From JBFIHZ01 sp041601535 (GTDB lineage Bacteria > Pseudomonadota > Gammaproteobacteria > Xanthomonadales > SZUA-36), in NCBI GenBank assembly GCA_041601535.1, contig JBFIHZ010000231.1, positions 1-6,802 of the forward strand: a DNA stretch of 6,802 nt, written 5' to 3'. Below the pieces are notes generated by a model. It saw only the letters and a list, made by a program, of their open reading frames with translations, was not told the DNA's origin and did no database searches. Position 1 is the first letter of the stretch. Every line of letters begins with the position of its first letter. The translations under genes and the position numbers were made by a program. Shown here piece after piece: positions 4,976 to 6,802 of this stretch.

Positions 4976-6340
4976 TCATTGATTGACGGGTTCAGCGGTT
5001 TGTTCGATGCGCGCCAGTTCTTCTTCACTACGCGCCAGCGCGGTGGCGGTACTGACTTTCCCGGTGGTGATCAGTTCATGGATTCCGGTGGCCAGGGTCT
5101 GGTGGTCCACGGCCGAGTTGCGCCGTAACACATTGCTCATCAGGGCGACCATATAATGATGCGTGCGCTCGCCGGCGGGTGATTCCACGATGGCCACGGA
5201 ATTCATCAGGTTTTTGACATTGCCGTGGTATTTGAGGCAGCGAAAGCCGGGTTCCGGTTTGCACTGGTACAGCGAGCCGGATTTGAAATACACAGCCGCG
5301 TTTTTCAACGCAGGTGAGGAGGCATAGCGGATCCGGCGCTCGGTGGAGTACAGCAGTCGTTTGATTTCCCGGCTCGAAAACTCATCCACCAGCTTGCCCT
5401 GTTCCATGCGCAACAAAAAGTCGACCAGCACCCGCGGGGTGGCGTAACTGGTGGTTCCCGGAACAATGCGGTTGCCGGTGGCGGTAAAAAAGCTGCCCTG
5501 GCGGAACTGGTCCAGCGCAAAGCCATTGCGGCTGGTGGGCTCCTGCAGGGCGGTCACCAGCAACTGCGCCAGTTCGCTTTTTGCCGCATCCTTGAAAAAC
5601 TGCAGGCCCTGCTCATGGGCTACCGGATAGTCCGGGCCAAAGCGGTGCATCAGCATGGTTTCGCGGATGAGGGCCGAGGCTGCGGAATTGGAACTGGCCG
5701 ACATCATCCAGTCCAGGTATTCCCATATATTGCCGCTGTCACCGGGGGCCAGCGGGCGGCGGGTCAGCTCCTCGGTTTGCGCGTTCCACATGCGCACCGT
5801 GTGGTGGTCGGTCAGTACGAACGGGTCGGCGATGATGCGGGTGTTCTTCAGCAGGGCCCGGCGCGCGTCCACATCGTCGGGATAACGGTCAGCCAGCGCC
5901 TGAAAAGTGGCCAGGCCAACCAGCAGCTTGCCGACGCTGCCGACGTTGGCGCGGTAGCCATCATTGAGTGCCGCGTAGCGGGGGTTTTCCGGATCGGAAA
6001 TATCCAGCACCGCAAAATCATAATCATCCGCCCGGTCGCCCAGCAGGGCGATGATGCCCGCGGACAGGGCAGGGTCGGCTTTTGGAACCACCAGGTCCGG
6101 ATGCTCCAGCAGGCGCAGATCAACCGCTTCCATGCCCAGCAGCCCGCCGGCGGGCTGCTTTTCACCGGCCGCGCCCACGGGCAGCTCTCCGTCCTGCACC
6201 CGGCGTGTTACCTCAAGCCGCCCGATACCGGTGTATGCATGCCCGTCAATCGGGTAGGCCTGCAGCTGGTGCACCGGGATCGAGGTCAGTGCCAGTAACA
6301 GCAGCACGACGGACAGGCGGGGTAGCATCATTGGGTGCAT
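4976..6340 (-). CDS. Exported serine hydrolase, beta-lactamase/PBP-like fold (first of pair)
   Basis: 454 residues from the chosen start. The frame is open to 6490, but that part overlaps the preceding gene in another frame. Two ATGs fit, at 6346 and 6340; AAAAAGG (complement of 6349-6355) is 2 bases from the former and 8 from the latter, so 6340 is preferred. A signal peptide follows (hydrophobic core about 9-20, cleavage likely near LQA at 26-28). The mature protein begins YPIDGHAYTGIGRLEVTRR, then a region of about 100 residues before the catalytic domain. Motifs: S135-V-G-K138 (SxxK), S216-S217-N218 (SxN) and K353-S354-G355 (KTG equivalent). The SxxK-SxN gap is 81 residues, much longer than in its neighbour (36), so the two are diverged rather than recent duplicates. 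No ExxLN is visible. Two cysteines flank the segment after KSG (Cys360, Cys368) and could form a periplasmic disulfide. Substrate unknown. Confidence 0.9.
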   Translation of the reverse strand: MHPMMLPRLSVVLLLLALTSIPVHQLQAYPIDGHAYTGIGRLEVTRRVQDGELPVGAAGEKQPAGGLLGMEAVDLRLLEHPDLVVPKADPALSAGIIALLGDRADDYDFAVLDISDPENPRYAALNDGYRANVGSVGKLLVGLATFQALADRYPDDVDARRALLKNTRIIADPFVLTDHHTVRMWNAQTEELTRRPLAPGDSGNIWEYLDWMMSASSNSAASALIRETMLMHRFGPDYPVAHEQGLQFFKDAAKSELAQLLVTALQEPTSRNGFALDQFRQGSFFTATGNRIVPGTTSYATPRVLVDFLLRMEQGKLVDEFSSREIKRLLYSTERRIRYASSPALKNAAVYFKSGSLYQCKPEPGFRCLKYHGNVKNLMNSVAIVESPAGERTHHYMVALMSNVLRRNSAVDHQTLATGIHELITTGKVSTATALARSEEELARIEQTAEPVNQ

Positions 6341-6357
6341 GGGCATGGCCTTTTTAT

Positions 6358-6802
6358 TCAGGGTTTGGGTTTGAGGTTCAAATTCACTTGAACAGCGGAA
6401 GCCGCTTCGCGTCCGCTGTCGAGCTCGGCCAGGTAGGCGCTGTTGCGCGCCCGTTTGCTGTCCAGGAACGGCCGGATCTGGAACAGCCACAGATGTCCGT
6501 CGAGAAAGCCGAATTCGATATCGGCCGGCGCGGTTTTGCCTTCATCGTCAGTCAGTGCCGGGAAGCGTTGCGGCAGTGTCCGCACCAGTTCCACCAGGCG
6601 GTCGATTTCAGCCGGCTGCAGTACCGTGTTTGAGCCGGAAACAGGCACCTGCACAATGCCGCCGCTGGCGGGAACGGTGCGCTTCCACGGTGTACTGGCC
6701 TGTGCCAGCAGCCGTACCTTGCCGCTGGCAAGTTCCACCCGCAGGGATTCGGCTGGCTGCCCGTCAACCGCTCCGCCAACTCCTTCATTGACCGCAATCG
6801 AC
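6358..6802 (-). CDS. PEP synthase/PPDK-type ATP-binding domain protein, C-terminal end (partial)
   Basis: The frame is open from the right edge and gives the last 147 residues. It begins SIAVNEGVGGAVDGQPAESL, which resembles the glycine-rich part of the PPDK_N (pyruvate phosphate dikinase, ATP/PEP-binding) domain. Later ADIEFGFLDGHLWLFQIRPF has Glu96, Gln108 and Arg110 with the spacing of the ATP-site residues Glu323, Gln335 and Arg337 of Clostridium symbiosum PPDK. Only about 36 residues follow, so no phosphohistidine (swivelling) domain or PEP-binding barrel lies downstream as it would in PEP synthase or PPDK. Either these sit upstream or the protein is an ATP-grasp-only relative. The stop is 17 bases before the ATG at 6340 of the following hydrolase gene, so this is the leading visible gene of the operon. 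The natural reaction cannot be named. Confidence 0.85.
   Translation of the reverse strand, partial: SIAVNEGVGGAVDGQPAESLRVELASGKVRLLAQASTPWKRTVPASGGIVQVPVSGSNTVLQPAEIDRLVELVRTLPQRFPALTDDEGKTAPADIEFGFLDGHLWLFQIRPFLDSKRARNSAYLAELDSGREAASAVQVNLNLKPKP

Noticed and set aside
5615..6298. 227-codon open frame on the + strand
   Set aside because: It is antisense to the hydrolase with all its motifs; His/Gln/Arg/Val-rich composition is typical of the reverse complement of a GC-rich gene.
6341..6490. N-terminal extension of the first serine hydrolase (about 50 residues)
   Set aside because: It lies over the C-terminal codons of the PPDK_N gene in another frame, has low-complexity basic composition, and would bury the signal peptide.

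Overview
The window reads as a chromosomal segment of a GC-rich (roughly 55-60 %) Gram-negative bacterium, most likely a gammaproteobacterium. Supporting signs are CCA-encoded tRNA genes, a tRNA-Cys/tRNA-Leu(UAA) pair as in the glyW-cysT-leuZ cluster of E. coli, clear Shine-Dalgarno sites, and several exported proteins with Sec-type signal peptides. Genus cannot be fixed from the sequence alone.

Left part (1-1500, + strand): the tail of an unidentified gene is followed after 10 bases by a homocysteine S-methyltransferase (mmuM-like). Next come a promoter-like site with a GC-rich discriminator, tRNA-Cys with its own intrinsic terminator, and tRNA-Leu(UAA).

Middle (1640-3225, - strand): a single gene bounded by a strong intrinsic terminator and a recognisable sigma-70-type promoter. 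It encodes an exported 456-residue protein with an N-terminal beta-type domain and two VOC (glyoxalase/dioxygenase-fold) domains. Its leader can form a hairpin just before the ribosome-binding site, and the promoter spacer holds a palindrome and overlaps a direct repeat.

Inter-operon stretch (3226-3990): GGGGTCA-type direct and inverted repeats that look like a REP/RAYT-type element, a small 66-residue hypothetical gene with an excellent ribosome-binding site, a mostly empty 290-base stretch, and an intrinsic terminator for the operon to its right.

Right part (3997-6802, - strand): a tight operon, transcribed right to left. It contains the C-terminal end of a PEP-synthase/pyruvate-phosphate-dikinase-type ATP-binding domain protein, then two different exported serine hydrolases of the beta-lactamase/penicillin-binding-protein fold. 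Both have SxxK, SSN and KSG motifs but no visible ExxLN deacylation motif. The spacing (about 17 and 31 bases) and the shared terminator say they are made together. A PPDK-type ATP-grasp protein with two exported active-site-serine enzymes is the least ordinary content here and the best candidate for an undescribed functional module.
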